Shown: piece by piece, positions 1-12,960 of the stretch
How positions within the stretch are numbered: position 1 is the first letter of the stretch
Layout of the letters: every line of letters begins with the position of its first letter
Made by a program: the position numbers and the translations under genes
Notes under the pieces: model-generated
Database searches by the model: none
Told to the model about the DNA's origin: nothing
Seen by the model: the letters and a program-made list of their open reading frames with translations, nothing else
Assembly (NCBI GenBank): GCA_029204225.1
Contig: CM055094.1
Location: 66,734,536 to 66,798,535 of the forward strand
Length of the DNA: 64,000 nt
DNA from: Diphasiastrum complanatum
Taxonomy: Eukaryota; Streptophyta; Lycopodiopsida; Lycopodiales; Lycopodiaceae
Direction: 5' to 3'

Positions 1-315
1 GCTGACCCTGTCACCTCTGTACTTCACTCCCCCACTTCATTTGAGGAAGTTTTTCCAACACAATTGACTAAAATGCTGTTTACATGGTTCAAGTTCCACA
101 TCGTCAGACCACAATTTTGTTATTTTCTCATCATCCAGGATTTCAGTTCTTTGGATTTCATTGTACAAATACACACTCTACATCAAGATTCCCTCAACGA
201 CACATCACACCTTATGAAGTTCAAGCCTATGCCACAATGGGTTATGTTACTCAACCAACATGGACTTATTTGCTTACCACCACAATTTTTGAAATATAAT
301 CTATGCTTAACTCAT
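1..315. repeat. Inverted-repeat arm (partner 1264-1590; third copy 55904-56230)
   Basis: This stretch is the reverse complement of 1264-1590 with one visible gap of about 9 bases (near 190 here, near 1385 in the partner). The same partner sequence recurs at 55904-56230 inside the second segmental duplication. The two arms are about 950 bp apart and face each other. Short frames are open in it but none is recognisable. It lies directly upstream of a copia reverse-transcriptase remnant in the same orientation, so it is probably a piece of that element. Confidence 0.9.
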
Positions 316-930
316 AAGGCACTTTATGGCTTGAAGCACTCTGCTCGATCATGGTTTCAAAGGATCATTTTTCCTTATTGATCACGGCTACACATCTAGC
401 TCTTCAAATTCAAGACAATACGACAGTCTTTTATCATTATCACTTTGTATGTGACGACACATTGCTCTTCAACAATAGTATCGATTTGATAAAGGAAGGC
501 AAGTCAATGCTATCTTTTGAATTCGACATGACCTATCTGGGCGAAGCTCATTTCTGCCTTGGTATTCAAATCCATAGAGACTCGAAAGTTGATCTACATT
601 ACTCAACAGAGGTACATCTACAATATGTTAGTCGGATATAATCTGATTAATTGCAAGTTAGCTCTCTCACCAATGGAACCAAGTCTCAAATTGTCAATCG
701 GACTAGTGTCCTCAAACAATTCAAGAGAAGGAGCAGATACGTGTGTGTCCTTATCATTCGATAATAGGATCTCTTATGTATGCAATGATCTGTACCAGGC
801 CAGACATAGCTTTTGCAGTCAGCTCTTTAAGTTAGTATATGACTAACCCTAGTGTAACACATTGGAAGGCTCTTATCAGAGTCATGAGCGTGTGTATGGA
901 AGGTACCACCATAGGATTCCAATAAGAAAT
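300..930 (+). pseudogene. Ty1/copia reverse transcriptase/RNase H remnant
   Basis: Conceptual translation in shifting frames gives a YGLK-type motif (YGLKHSARSWF, near 325), a corrupted YVDD box (VCDDTLLF, near 450), the block that reads DLGELHYFLGIEI in intact elements (here MTYLGEAHFCLGIQIH, near 530-575) and the start of the RNase H connection (MTNPSVTHWKALIRVM, near 840-890). Order and spacing match the C-terminal half of a copia polyprotein. Several frameshifts and stops make it non-coding. The segmental duplication begins inside it at about 833, so the second copy at 55473 carries only the last part. Confidence 0.8.
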
Positions 931-1987
931 CCTCAGAGAAGAAAGCATCTTGGTCAATGATCATTATCTTGAGTCACCAGTGAGTAAAAAGCCATTGAGA
1001 ATGCCATTTGCAAGGTGGCTCTATGGAGGCAAGTCCCTTGCTCCACTTGAACTCGATCGAGTTGAACGATGACTTCAAAGCATTTTGGAAGGAATATTGT
1101 TGTAGCAAGCATAATCTGTGTCTCTTTATTCCCATGTGTTTCCATGAAGAATAGAAAGTTATAATCACATCCAACTCTAAAAGGTCAAATCTAACCACAA
1201 GGAATCTAAATGACATCTCTTGGACTCAATAAAGCCAACAAGTTTATTGAATTTATGGCTTATGAGTTAAGCATAGATTATATTTCAAAAATTGTGGTGG
1301 TAAGCAAATAAGTCCATGTTGGTTGAGTAACATAACCCATTGTGGCATAGGCTTGAACTTCATAAGGTGTGATGTGTCGTTGATATAAATAAGGGAATCT
1401 TGATGTAGAGTGTGTATTTGTACAATGAAATCCAAAGAACTGAAATCCTGGATGATGAGAAAATAACAAAATTGTGGTCTGACGATGTGGAACTTGAACC
1501 ATGTAAACAGCATTTTAGTCAATTGTGTTGGAAAAACTTCCTCAAATGAAGTGGGGGAGTGAAGTACAGAGGTGACAGGGTCAGCTTTCTAGAATCATCG
1601 AGAGAGAGAGATAATCACTTTACAAAAGCTGCCGACCCATTCAAATACGCAGGTATACCGGTTTACTTCAGCTTCAATCGCTTTGCCATGTTGACAATAT
1701 TCTCCTTCCACGCAAGAAACTAAAAACTAGTGTTCATGCTGCGCTTAGCTCTTATCTTAAGAAATCGAGCAATTGAGCTTGATTGTAGATCACTTATCAT
1801 AATATGTCATACATACAATTCAAAATCTTTAGTTGACGCCCAATTTAACTTCGAAGGGTTCCTCAAGACACGGCTCTCTGAAAACATCCGAAGCAAAGCA
1901 TTGACCATCACTTTGCTCGTTATTAAGTCAAAGTTCGTCACACCCATCTGGAAAGCTGAATCAGCTGAATGAAGTAGCAGCAGCAGC

Positions 1988-1995
1988 TATAAAAA
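1988..1995 (+). promoter_or_regulatory. TATA box of Bet v 1-like gene copy 1
   Basis: TATAAAAA lies 148 bp upstream of the start codon, after a short CAG-rich run. A transcription start about 30 bp downstream would give a leader of about 115 nt. The same box is found at 56628 before copy 2. Position and sequence are typical of plant polymerase II promoters; use is inferred. Confidence 0.6.
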
Positions 1996-2135
1996 CACGA
2001 GGCCATCCATCATCACCCTCCATCTCTCTACTTTCATCGTTATCACCAAAAGTCTGTTTACTCACCAGCACGCGGCTAATTGCGCACTACCTGTTTGTCT
2101 TGCATCGTATTCTATTCTTGTTGGAGTCTAGCAAA

Positions 2136-2842
2136 ATGGCTGGAAAAATTTCAACCCAGGTCGAGCTTCAGGTCCCCTTGAACAGAGTCTGGGCTGCATT
2201 CAACGATCCTCATTTGATCTCCAAGGCCCTGCCTAGCTTTGTGGAAAGCGTGGAAGTCATTCAAGGCGATGGTGTGTCTGCTGGCGGCATCAGAAAACTC
2301 AACTTCGGCCCTGGTAATCAGAATCTAGTTCTCTACTCTGCCTTCAATCTCAAGCTCATCAACTAAAGTCTAATTTCAGTTCCATCAATTTAGCCAGCAT
2401 AATTCCTCCAAGTTTTTAATTACCTGCTGGCTGTAGGCGTAGGTTTAGCAACACAAAATGTAAAATGATAAGTAAGAATATGATTCACAAGGTGACATGA
2501 AAATATGGCCTAGCAATTTAATTAGAAATTTTCTGAATATTTGTATGACTCGCAGCTGTACAGCATGCAAAGTACTTGAAGGAGAAGATCGAGAGCGTGG
2601 ATGATGTCACCCACACATTGGTCGTTGTGGTAGTGGAGGGTGGATCCATAGGCATCCATTTCAGCTCCACAAAAGCTACCTTCAAGTTCTCAGCGGCAGC
2701 AGACACTACGATTGTGGAGTGGGCATTCGAGTACGAGGCCATTGTGGCTGATCCACCCGTGCAGAAAGCGAAAGAAGGAGCTGTTCGCACCTTAAAGGCC
2801 GTAGAGGCTTATCTTACCTCAAACACCCACCTCTACGCTTAG
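2136..2842 (+). CDS. Bet v 1 / PR-10 / MLP-like protein, copy 1 (two exons)
   Basis: Exons 2136-2313 and 2556-2842 encode 154 residues; the intron (2314-2555) is GT-AG and phase 1, at the place where Bet v 1 family genes usually carry their single intron. The protein starts MAGKISTQVELQVP and has the N-terminal strand and helix (VWAAFNDPHL), a Gly-rich loop (GDGVSAGGIRKLNF, about residues 47-60), the segment after the intron (YLKEKIESVD), the GG turn (VEGGSIG) and a long C-terminal helix (residues about 125-150). Length matches the family's 150-160. Known members form a START-like fold with a hydrophobic cavity binding small ligands such as steroids, cytokinins or flavonoids in the cytosol; the ligand here cannot be read from sequence. 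The first ATG in good context was chosen. It is one of two apparently intact host genes in the window. Confidence 0.9.
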
Positions 2843-3090
2843 AATCTATGCTCTCATGTATTATGTATTGTATGTATGTGGGCGATTTATTATTTTCTTC
2901 CAGGAGTACTAGTACTTTGGCAAACTAAGTAATTTAACTGGAGGAAACAGGCACAGAGCAACATATGACATTGCCATTTCCATAGAATGAGTTTGTAAGA
3001 ATTTCACTTTACCATGGAAAACCCTTCTTCTTCAAATAATTATTGCAAATATGCATGCTTTTCTGTACTTTAAATTGCTTCAGCCTCAAA

Positions 3091-3096
3091 AATAAA
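3091..3096 (+). terminator. Possible poly(A) signal of Bet v 1-like gene copy 1
   Basis: AATAAA occurs 249 bp after the stop codon and is preserved in copy 2 near 57729. Plant poly(A) signals are loose, so this is only a plausible site. Confidence 0.35.
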
Positions 3097-3903
3097 GATC
3101 ATTCAACTGCACCTAGCTAGCTACCCTGAGCAGTGTACTATAGCTTCGCATTACATCACTTAAATCCATGTTATCCGTATTTGAGGCAATTTGCATGCTG
3201 CCTTAACATAAGTGTGTCATGTTTATCACCATCTAGCTTATGAAAGTTGAAGTGTGCCATCAATTATCAACATCTCATTTGCATAAGACACTGGTATGAC
3301 GATCAAGCATCAACACTATACTATATTGAAGGCTAAATTTTGCTCGATCATCTTAGCTGACTTTCGACAATCAAGACACAAAACTCTCAAGATTTGACAA
3401 ATGTTTATTTGCTCATATTGGCTTTCTTCCCTCAAAGCTTGTTAATAGAATTTCCTCAAAGAGATGCTTTGACAATGCCACGAGGATGCTCTAATATCAT
3501 CTCTATGATAAATTAAGTCAAATTTCAACTTTAGTGGTAATTTTCTCAACACATGGATAGTACAAAGAATTCTATCTAGATAATCTTTGACATGTGACTA
3601 CCTCCAATAGCCTCTATTAATCTTAATGTCTTCATATAACAAAATACAAGAATGGGAGATTGTTTCTCCATTTAGACTAATTCTGTGCTAAGAATTTGAA
3701 AAGCATAATTTCAACCAAATGAATCAGGATTTGAGTTGAGACATCATGACACTAGCTGGTTCCCACTACTTTCGACTAATCTAATACTTGGCATGGTAAC
3801 CAACAACTTCAAGAAATCCTCCATAAGTTATTAGCTCTAAAAATAGGGTCGTGAACAATGGAAATTCTCTAGAACAACAATGACCTACATGAGACACTTT
3901 ATA

Positions 3904-3972
3904 GCATTTATATAACTCTGTTTCTTGCATTTGTAGAACTCTGTTTCTTGCATTTATATAACTCTGTTTCGT
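3904..3972. repeat. 23-bp tandem repeat, three units
   Basis: Three consecutive units begin GCATTT at 3904, 3927 and 3950 and share ACTCTGTTTC. The related copies at 58449 and, inverted, near 53060 keep a single unit, so the expansion happened in this copy or was lost in the others. Confidence 0.85.
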
Positions 3973-6621
<2,649 letters not shown>

Positions 6622-6689
6622 AATTAGTACAGAGATTGTATTAGAAAGTTTTGATTGAAACTATTTATAAAAGATCAAGTGTTTACAGT

Positions 6690-7605
6690 TTATCTGAAGT
6701 CTGAAAGTACATCATCTTGTAGGAGCAATAGTTCTCGCCTGATGTAGTTTAGACTCCAATCTTCTTCCACCTCAACACACGTCAAAACGACATATATGAT
6801 TTCAATATTTTTTCGTTTTGAATGTCCACTGGCTTCCAAGTCTTGATCGAGTGGCACCCATTTACCTTTATTTTTTTCTATCTTTGATAATGGAAACATA
6901 AGCTCAACATTTTTTTTTCAATTTGATAACGGAAGCACATGGAAGACATTTTAATTCTGCATTCTATTTCTCCATCTGATCTTTTGTCCCAACCTTCATC
7001 CATAAGTTCAGATAATAAACTATCTGATAAATTTTTGCATACATCGTTGGGGTTTTGTATACATTGACACTTGAAAATAAATCCACAAATATATTCAAGG
7101 AAATAAACCAACTCAATCTGACTGATTTTTATCCCATGCTCATTTTAAATGAATTTTTTACATCATTATATATCTTGCAACGAAATGATTATGAAACTGT
7201 AGCATCTGGTGCAATCCATTCATCACTTTCAAAACTCGGTAATGGAATTGGTACTATTTGTCCAAAATTTTCTTTTATATCAGGAATGTACATTGATTCA
7301 TAAAAAAAAGTCCCACTATCAACTAGATCTTTTGTAGTTCAACCTCGATATTGCAGCTGTCCAATATCAGTGTGAATAACATCTAACACACCTGCTAAAG
7401 ATCCACTCGGCTCCCATTCATTTATGTTGGATTGATATAAATCTGCAAGAGAAAAATGATCAGATTGGCAAGTTTACTATTAGACATTTATGAATGACAA
7501 AAATCAAAGTATCAAAAATATCAATACTCACAATTACTTTTTTTGTGATCCTGACGGTTGAATCCATGCACATTTATCTCTGAATGCATATATACATGTT
7601 GGACT
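6690..7605 (-). pseudogene. Unknown gene family U, degenerate minus-strand copy
   Basis: Read on the minus strand, 7605-7532 ends one exon (LVQHVYMHSEINVHGF), an intact GT-AG intron spans 7531-7443 (GTGAGT to CAG), and 7442-6690 holds the next exon. That exon reads NEWEPSGSLAGVLDVIHTDIG, then GWDKRSDGEIECRIKMSS and VEVEEDWSLNYIRRELLLLQ in order, with stops and frameshifts. The same blocks occur in the same order at 39506-40450 on the plus strand, roughly half identical by eye, so this is a family rather than chance. The C-terminal EVEEDWTL/RxEL block followed by FxFRVNxR faintly recalls a ubiquitin-like fold, but I do not recognise the family. Its upstream exon is lost: at about 7605 the sequence passes into a copia gag-protease frame. 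Confidence 0.65.
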
Positions 7606-8702
7606 AGAATTTCAACACCATCAAGTCTTGCTTTCCTATTACGAGAGAGACAAATAGGAATTGAACCAATACCTTTAATCACACACTCACCACCATTGGC
7701 CATGTGAATTGCTTTCTTGGCTCCATCATGAGTGACCAAAGAAGTAAAGAACTCCTTGTGACTAGTCATGTGTGAGCTAGCTCCACTATCAATCCACCAT
7801 GAATCTTTGTCACCTTCACTTGATATTGGACTTGATGAACACATCAAAAGAGAATCACCACCACCTAGACCCTCATCATTAGTAGTAAAGTTGATTTGCT
7901 TGCTACCTTCATCTCTTTGCTTCTTCAAACATTAATTTGCAAAATTCCCTTTGATTCCACAATAAAAGCATTTCAATTTAGACTTATCTTTCTTTTTGCC
8001 AAAAGAAGAAGTCTCACCTTGATCTTGCCCTTTAGACCACTTGTCTTTTTCTTTGCCCTTGAACTTGCCTTTGATGAACATAACATCCTCTTCATAATGA
8101 GATGTCGATGTAGATCCACCTCCTCTTGATTGAAGCCTATACTCCTCATTCACCAAGATCTCTTGCAAATCCACAATACTTGGCAAAGTCTTTTGAATAG
8201 CAAAACTTTGAACAATATTAGCATGATCATCCAACAAGCCATTAAGTATAACTTGAACAAGCCCTACCTCCTTAATGCTTTCAGCAATACATGCTAACTC
8301 ATCATTGAATGCCTTAACCCTCAAAACAAAAGCATGAGTACTCTCTTCCTTCTTTTGCAAACTTTGAAAGATTTGCCTCCTAAGAGTAAGCACTCTTGAT
8401 GTAGACTTGGATTCATAAAGTTTCTTCAAAGCTTCCCAAGCCTCCAAAGATGATGTGCACTTACCAACTTCCTTGAGAAGTTCATTGGTAGCATTCATCT
8501 TAATCATGTGTAGAGATTTCTTTGCTCTCTTGTCATACCTCACTTGATCTTGAGGTGCTTGAGGTCTCTCCTCCACACCTGCAACAATCTCCATCAACTC
8601 ATTCATCTCCAATAAGGACTCCATCCTCACCTTCCAAGTAGAATAGTTGATTGAGGTAAGCCTATCATTGCTCTCCAACATAAATCCACCACTTGTAGCC
8701 AT
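7606..8702 (-). pseudogene. Copia gag and protease fragment
   Basis: The reading starts at the ATG at 8702 (MATSGGFMLESNDRL) and covers a copia gag of about 250 residues with the typical YSTWKVRMESLL and ALKKLYESKSTSRVLTLRRQ blocks. The zinc knuckle reads CFYCGIKGNFAN and is then cut by an in-frame TAA just before its last Cys, which should follow as NEC. After the stop the frame continues through an aspartic protease block (WWIDSGASSHMT, near 7795) and the PIxLS strand. No integrase follows. Two defects, the internal stop and the truncation, make it non-functional. Confidence 0.88.
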
Positions 8703-9292
8703 GTTGAAGTGACATGATCTTCTCTTTCAACCTGTTCCAATGCACAAAGCACTCTCTTGAATGTCAAAAAATGAACTCAAGAAGAAATCACAAAGATATG
8801 GAACCTCTCAAATCTCTTCTAGCACTTCTAACTAGAAAATCAACACATAGAATAGTGAAATCTTGATCAACCTATGATCTATCCTCAATCTAATGATTCT
8901 TGCCACTTACTAAGATTGAAACACACTCAAATGAAGTTCAGTAACCTCACAAACCAGAGATCCAATCAAAATTAGGGTTTTGACAAAATCACAAAAAATT
9001 GAATATCTCAAATTCTACATGCAATTTCTAGAAACTTGGTATATCTTCTTGTAGACTCCAATGAGACCTTCCTAATGCACCAAAAATCATCTAATTCCAG
9101 TAAGCCAAGTGTGAAATCGGAATTGATCAAGTATATAACCCTATATTGAGTTTTGACCTAACAAAGATCAAGTCTACACATGCAAAAATGCTGATTTTTG
9201 AGTAGAGATCAATCTAGCATGCTCTAGCATTGGTAACTCCTCCAAAATCCTTGCTAAAGATGGCTGATACTTTCATAACCTGAAACACAATA

Positions 9293-9304
9293 GCTCTGAT
9301 ACCA
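9293..9304 (-). other. Copia primer-binding site (initiator tRNA-Met type)
   Basis: The plus strand reads GCTCTGATACCA, so the minus strand has TGGTATCAGAGC, complementary to the 3' end of plant initiator tRNA-Met. It directly abuts the LTR boundary at 9305. Confidence 0.85.
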
Positions 9305-9957
9305 TGTGAAGGATTTCAGATCATTCAAGATCCAATCCATGTCCCAAATCTTTGGTTACAATAAGGAGCAAACCAACAATCCTGCCAATGTAAAAAAATC
9401 AGCATCTACACACAAAATGAGATGCAAACTCTAAGAGATATTGATCAAACATGAACCAAAACATAAAATATGTTTGTTGTCCGTACAATTACAGTACCCT
9501 ACAATATTTCACACGTGTGGAACCGAAAATAACAATAAATGATCATTCTACACATAGAATTGCAAGATAACACCAAGATAGTGCACCAATGAGTAGTAGA
9601 ACCCAAAAGAACCATGTATAAGCATGAAATGAGATAGATAAGAGAGAAGATGTGTCTCTCCACAAGTTACATCCTTTTATAGAGTTCCCAAACCCTATTT
9701 GGCCACTTGGCTTTCCCTCCAAAATGTAAACCCTACTATTTTTGGGTCTAGATTCAATGTACCCAAAGTTCAAATTTGAATCTCTCTCAAACTCGACTAC
9801 CAACTTTCCCACACTTTCCAAAAGTGTTTATTGAATGTATTTTAAACTAATATAACTTGAAAAAGTTTATCTCTAAGTCTAAAATGAGTTTTGGCCACTT
9901 ATTGACAATTTACCAAAATGTGACTAAACTAGACTAAACTAGTTGAAATCTCTCACA
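9305..9957 (-). repeat. 5' LTR of the truncated copia element
   Basis: The plus-strand ends are TGTGAAGG and TCTCACA, that is TG...CA on either strand, 653 bp apart. The right boundary is where the sequence changes to a copia protease-integrase fragment, the left boundary is the primer-binding site. No second copy of this LTR is in the window, so the boundaries rest on these two landmarks only. Confidence 0.7.
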
Positions 9958-10085
9958 ATTGGCACAACTCCTATTTCTCTCTCTACAAATAGGAACGTTC
10001 ATTTGAAGGATGTTTTGTTCATACCTTCTATTACCAAGAATTTATTTAGTGTGATTCAATTACTAAGTAAAGGATTCACACAAAT
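9958..10085 (+). pseudogene. Copia protease-integrase fragment
   Basis: The plus-strand frame reads IGTTPISLSTNRN, then FIPSITKNLFSVIQLLSKGF, the conserved stretch between protease and integrase. It matches the minus-strand remnants at 45115-44990 and 49090-48960. The frame is lost at about 10085, where an unrelated segment shared with 47980-48190 begins. Confidence 0.8.
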
Positions 10086-10300
10086 CTCACATAAATCTCT
10101 ACATGGTAAGAAATGCTCAGTTGGCGAGTGTTTTGGACTATGGGTGAGTATTTTTGGAGAACTATGGAAATGCTCACTATAGAGGGTTAAGCACATGTCT
10201 ATTGAGAAAAAGGATGGCGTAACAAAAAAAAGACTCACACTAAGTGTGCCCCTTGCAAAAAATCGATAAATACAATATTTTGACCAAGTATGTCAAGCCA
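10086..10300. repeat. Inverted copy of 47980-48190
   Basis: This segment is the reverse complement of 47980-48190 with scattered differences and carries no recognisable gene. In both places it borders copia protease-integrase debris or a G-box array, so it is part of a larger mobile or duplicated unit. Confidence 0.85.
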
Positions 10301-11310
10301 TGACAAGGCTTCTTTGATTGAAAATTATCTCCAAGCATCAAGAAGAGCTTCTTCCATCCTTGAAGCATAAGATTGATACAAAAGCTCATCCTCCTTGAAA
10401 ATAGCTGAGACTACAGAAGGAAATCAAGAGTCCTCCTTGACTCAAAAGGACCACAAAGATCCAACATCATGTTACCAAGATTTCGAGAACTAGGCACATC
10501 AAGATTGGCAAGACTATGCATGCTATAATAACAAAGAGTTTGCATCATATCTTTATGCTTGATTGCCATTCTAATCTTAGATATAATGAGACTAAATACT
10601 TCATTATGGACATAAGTGTCCTTAGAGGATGATTCACAATTACTCTCATAAAGAGTTTAGAATTTGCCTCAATACAGGAAAAAACAACATCATCCAACAA
10701 ATTGATGATTTGACCAATCTATTTGCATTAAATCCAAAAGCAAGTAGATAGACATTCCACATATGATCAAATGGAATGCAATCAAATAGACAGTCACAAA
10801 TCATCACACTTTTGTATCTCAAAAAAGCATCATAGCCATGTGGAATTGGCTCAAGCCTACTTTAAGATTTTGGCATATCATCAAAGCAACTTGTTTCATT
10901 TATCAAAGAAGTCATGAAAGTGTTAGAGGTGGATAAGATAGTGTGTTCCCTTTGCATATTCTTGTGCTTGTGCAAAGAATCCTTGATGACTCCTCCTTTG
11001 ATATTGATGATCGCTTTGGTTTGCCTAGGTGTGGAGGTTGATACTCTACACCTTTTTCTTCTCTTGAATCATCCTTAAGCTTTGGAAGATTCTTGACATC
11101 ACCGATATTAGAAGACTTCATTCTTGCCATCAAAGTCAAATCCAACATCCATTGATTTGAGATTTGGATGCTCCATCTTGCCACAATAGGAGCACCTTGA
11201 TTTGGACCTTCCATTTGCCTCAATTGATGCCATGATGAGAAAGTATTTGTGCACAGCTTAAAAACTTGTGAAGTGACTCTTAAGTCTGATTTTGTGACCC
11301 TCACCATGGA
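10300..11310 (-). pseudogene. Unclassified coding-like region, minus strand
   Basis: Frames on the minus strand hold protein-like stretches that follow one another with frameshifts: 11307-10912 opens MVRVTKSDLRVTSQ, then a stretch near 10800 reads FDHMWNVYLLAFGFNAN, then near 10600 VFSLIISKIRMAIKHKDMM and LANLDVPSSRNLGNMM. The regular hydrophobic pattern and sensible composition suggest a decayed gene of roughly 300 residues or more. I do not recognise the family. No intron could be fixed. Confidence 0.35.
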
Positions 11311-11854
11311 AAATGGACCTTGCCTAGATCACAAACATTAAGGCACACTAAATTTGAATCAAATCACACCAAAATCAAATCCAATCACACTATTGGACTC
11401 AAAGAAGACCAAGGACTCTACCTCCTAGGATAAACAAGTATGACTTGAATATTTTCCACTCATATTTGTTGCTTTGCTCTTTATAATAATGACACTTGAA
11501 TGTGAGTTTAACTCCTGATGAGATCTTGCAAACCCATTGTGAAATCAATCTAAAAACCAATGTCAATCTCTCATTGTATCTAGATCTTGCCTTACACCAA
11601 AGATGAAGAACTCCAAGACTTTGAGACAACTCCCTCCACGAGCTTCAAAAACACCTGAAAACACTCAAGGACTCAGAAGAAAACTCAAACACAATGGATT
11701 TGTGTGAAACTATGTGGCTATGGCACCAAAATCTCATCTAGATCACACACTAGCTAGATTGACAATGCAACATCATGAATTTTTTATGGTCTAAGCAAGA
11801 TATGAGCAATCCTTGGCAAGTATCACCAGATTGGGTGCCCTACCCACCTTCATG
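11310..11854. other. No recognisable gene
   Basis: An open frame on minus (11399-11629) has no motifs. The sequence resembles the leader or LTR-like flank of the neighbouring mobile units, but no repeat partner was found in the window. Confidence 0.4.
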
Positions 11855-12960
11855 TGAATGCCTATAACTTTTTCAAGACAAGTCCTTTTGGCATGAAAAA
11901 AAATTGCATTACAAACTAGACTTCACTAGCTTTCCAACAACATTAGGGGAAATATGGCCTCAAAATGGGCCCTTTAAGAAATTTCACTTTAGAGAGAGGT
12001 TTTGTAGAGAGAGAATGTAAACCCCGTAACTTTTGGTCACCATTTTTTGAGTTTCCGGCGTTGCCCGACATTTAACTAGTATGGTTAACTTCAAACATCA
12101 GTTAGTTAAGTATGAGATGTAATAACTTCTCTGCATGCTCATTTCAAAATTCGGGGCTAGAGCTTTAAGAGTGTAATTCTTGGTGTGCTCACTGCAAAAA
12201 CTGAAGCAATGAGCAGTTTTCAAATCTTTGAATGCTTACAGTGAAATATGAGGTGGGATGATTATTCAGCACAACATAGACATTACAAAAGTAAGGTACC
12301 CTAGATTTATTCAGTTTGACTTAATGTAGTTTGAAGCATTTATGGATTGTAGCTTTCAACAATGGCAATGTTCCATTTGTATGTTGCACTTCCTATGGAA
12401 TGCACTCCAATTATTAATAAAAATTTGAAAGCTGTAGAGAATGTTGCTACAGTAGTTAGAAAATTGAGAATGAATAATCATAAGAATATAGATTTGTGGG
12501 TGGATGGATCAATTTATCCTAATGATCCAACCACAAATTTGTGTTCAAATTTAAAGTCCGTAACTCATCTTCTCCGATTTGTATGTGAAGGAAATAGCGG
12601 ATTACTTGAATATTGTCAAAGGTTGCGTGATATTGGAATGCATAGTGTATCTTGTCTTAATCAGCAATTACAGTTTTCTAATCAACAGTTGCAACGTGCA
12701 AATAAACAATTGCTTCATTATGTGCAACACACTTGTGCTTAAGACAATTTACTCAAGCATGTTATATCAGAGTTGAATGCTACAGTCACTACTCTTTGGG
12801 GCTCAAACCAAGAAATGTTAGAATACATGGAAAAGTTGTGATCCGACAGTTTAAAAGCTATTGTTGATATAAAATTTACCAAAAAAAGACAATGATGAAA
12901 AGAGAAAGAAAGAGAGTACTGATGAAGCATATTGATGACTTATCTACACATAGTGGCAAT
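11855..12960. repeat. Repeat family R, copy 1 (most complete)
   Basis: This unit recurs, inverted, as the pieces 21953-22633, 29341-29522 and 35185-35375 (copy 2, split by insertions), as 35578-36030 (copy 3, partial) and at 53513-53690 (copy 4, short). Copy 1 is uninterrupted and so gives the order of the pieces. It contains a 5' flank with GTTTCCGGCGTTGCCCGAC near 12050 and the reading frame at 12362. Terminal repeats were not found. Confidence 0.85.
12362..12960 (+). pseudogene. Family R gene: Gln-rich coiled-coil-like protein, interrupted
   Basis: The frame opens MAMFHLYVALPMECTPI and stays open for 126 codons to a TAA at 12742. The same frame then continues for about 35 more sensible residues (NLLKHVISELNATVTTLWG), a TGA at 12839-12841 and more coding-like sequence, so the original protein was longer. 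The section NQQLQFSNQQLQRANKQL has the heptad-like, Gln/Asn-rich look of a coiled coil. Copy 2 (22530-22150, minus) keeps about 95% of the residues with the same TAA. No known family comes to mind. Preservation of the frame in two copies suggests that it was functional when the element spread. Confidence 0.5.

Larger units (their letters stand above)
833..3972. repeat. Segmental duplication, copy 1 (direct; copy 2 at 55473-58450)
   Basis: From 833 onward the sequence is nearly identical to that starting at 55473, with an offset of 54,640 falling to 54,639 after a 1-base gap in the Bet v 1 intron. The unit holds the end of a copia remnant, one inverted-repeat arm, the promoter and whole Bet v 1-like gene, and its 3' flank. 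Similarity loosens beyond about 3400; copy 2 lacks about 60 bp around 3520-3580. Part of the tail (3750-3960) is present a third time, inverted, at 52930-53250. Confidence 0.93.
7606..9957 (-). mobile_element. Truncated Ty1/copia element (5' LTR, leader, gag, protease), minus strand
   Basis: On the minus strand the order is 5' LTR (9957-9305), primer-binding site (9304-9293), untranslated leader (9292-8703) and gag-protease (8702-7606). Integrase, reverse transcriptase, RNase H and the 3' LTR are absent; the coding sequence ends at about 7606 in the remains of family U. The element sits against a plus-strand copia fragment at 9958, into which it may have inserted. Its gag is closest, by eye, to the intact element at 22883-29313. 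Confidence 0.85.
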
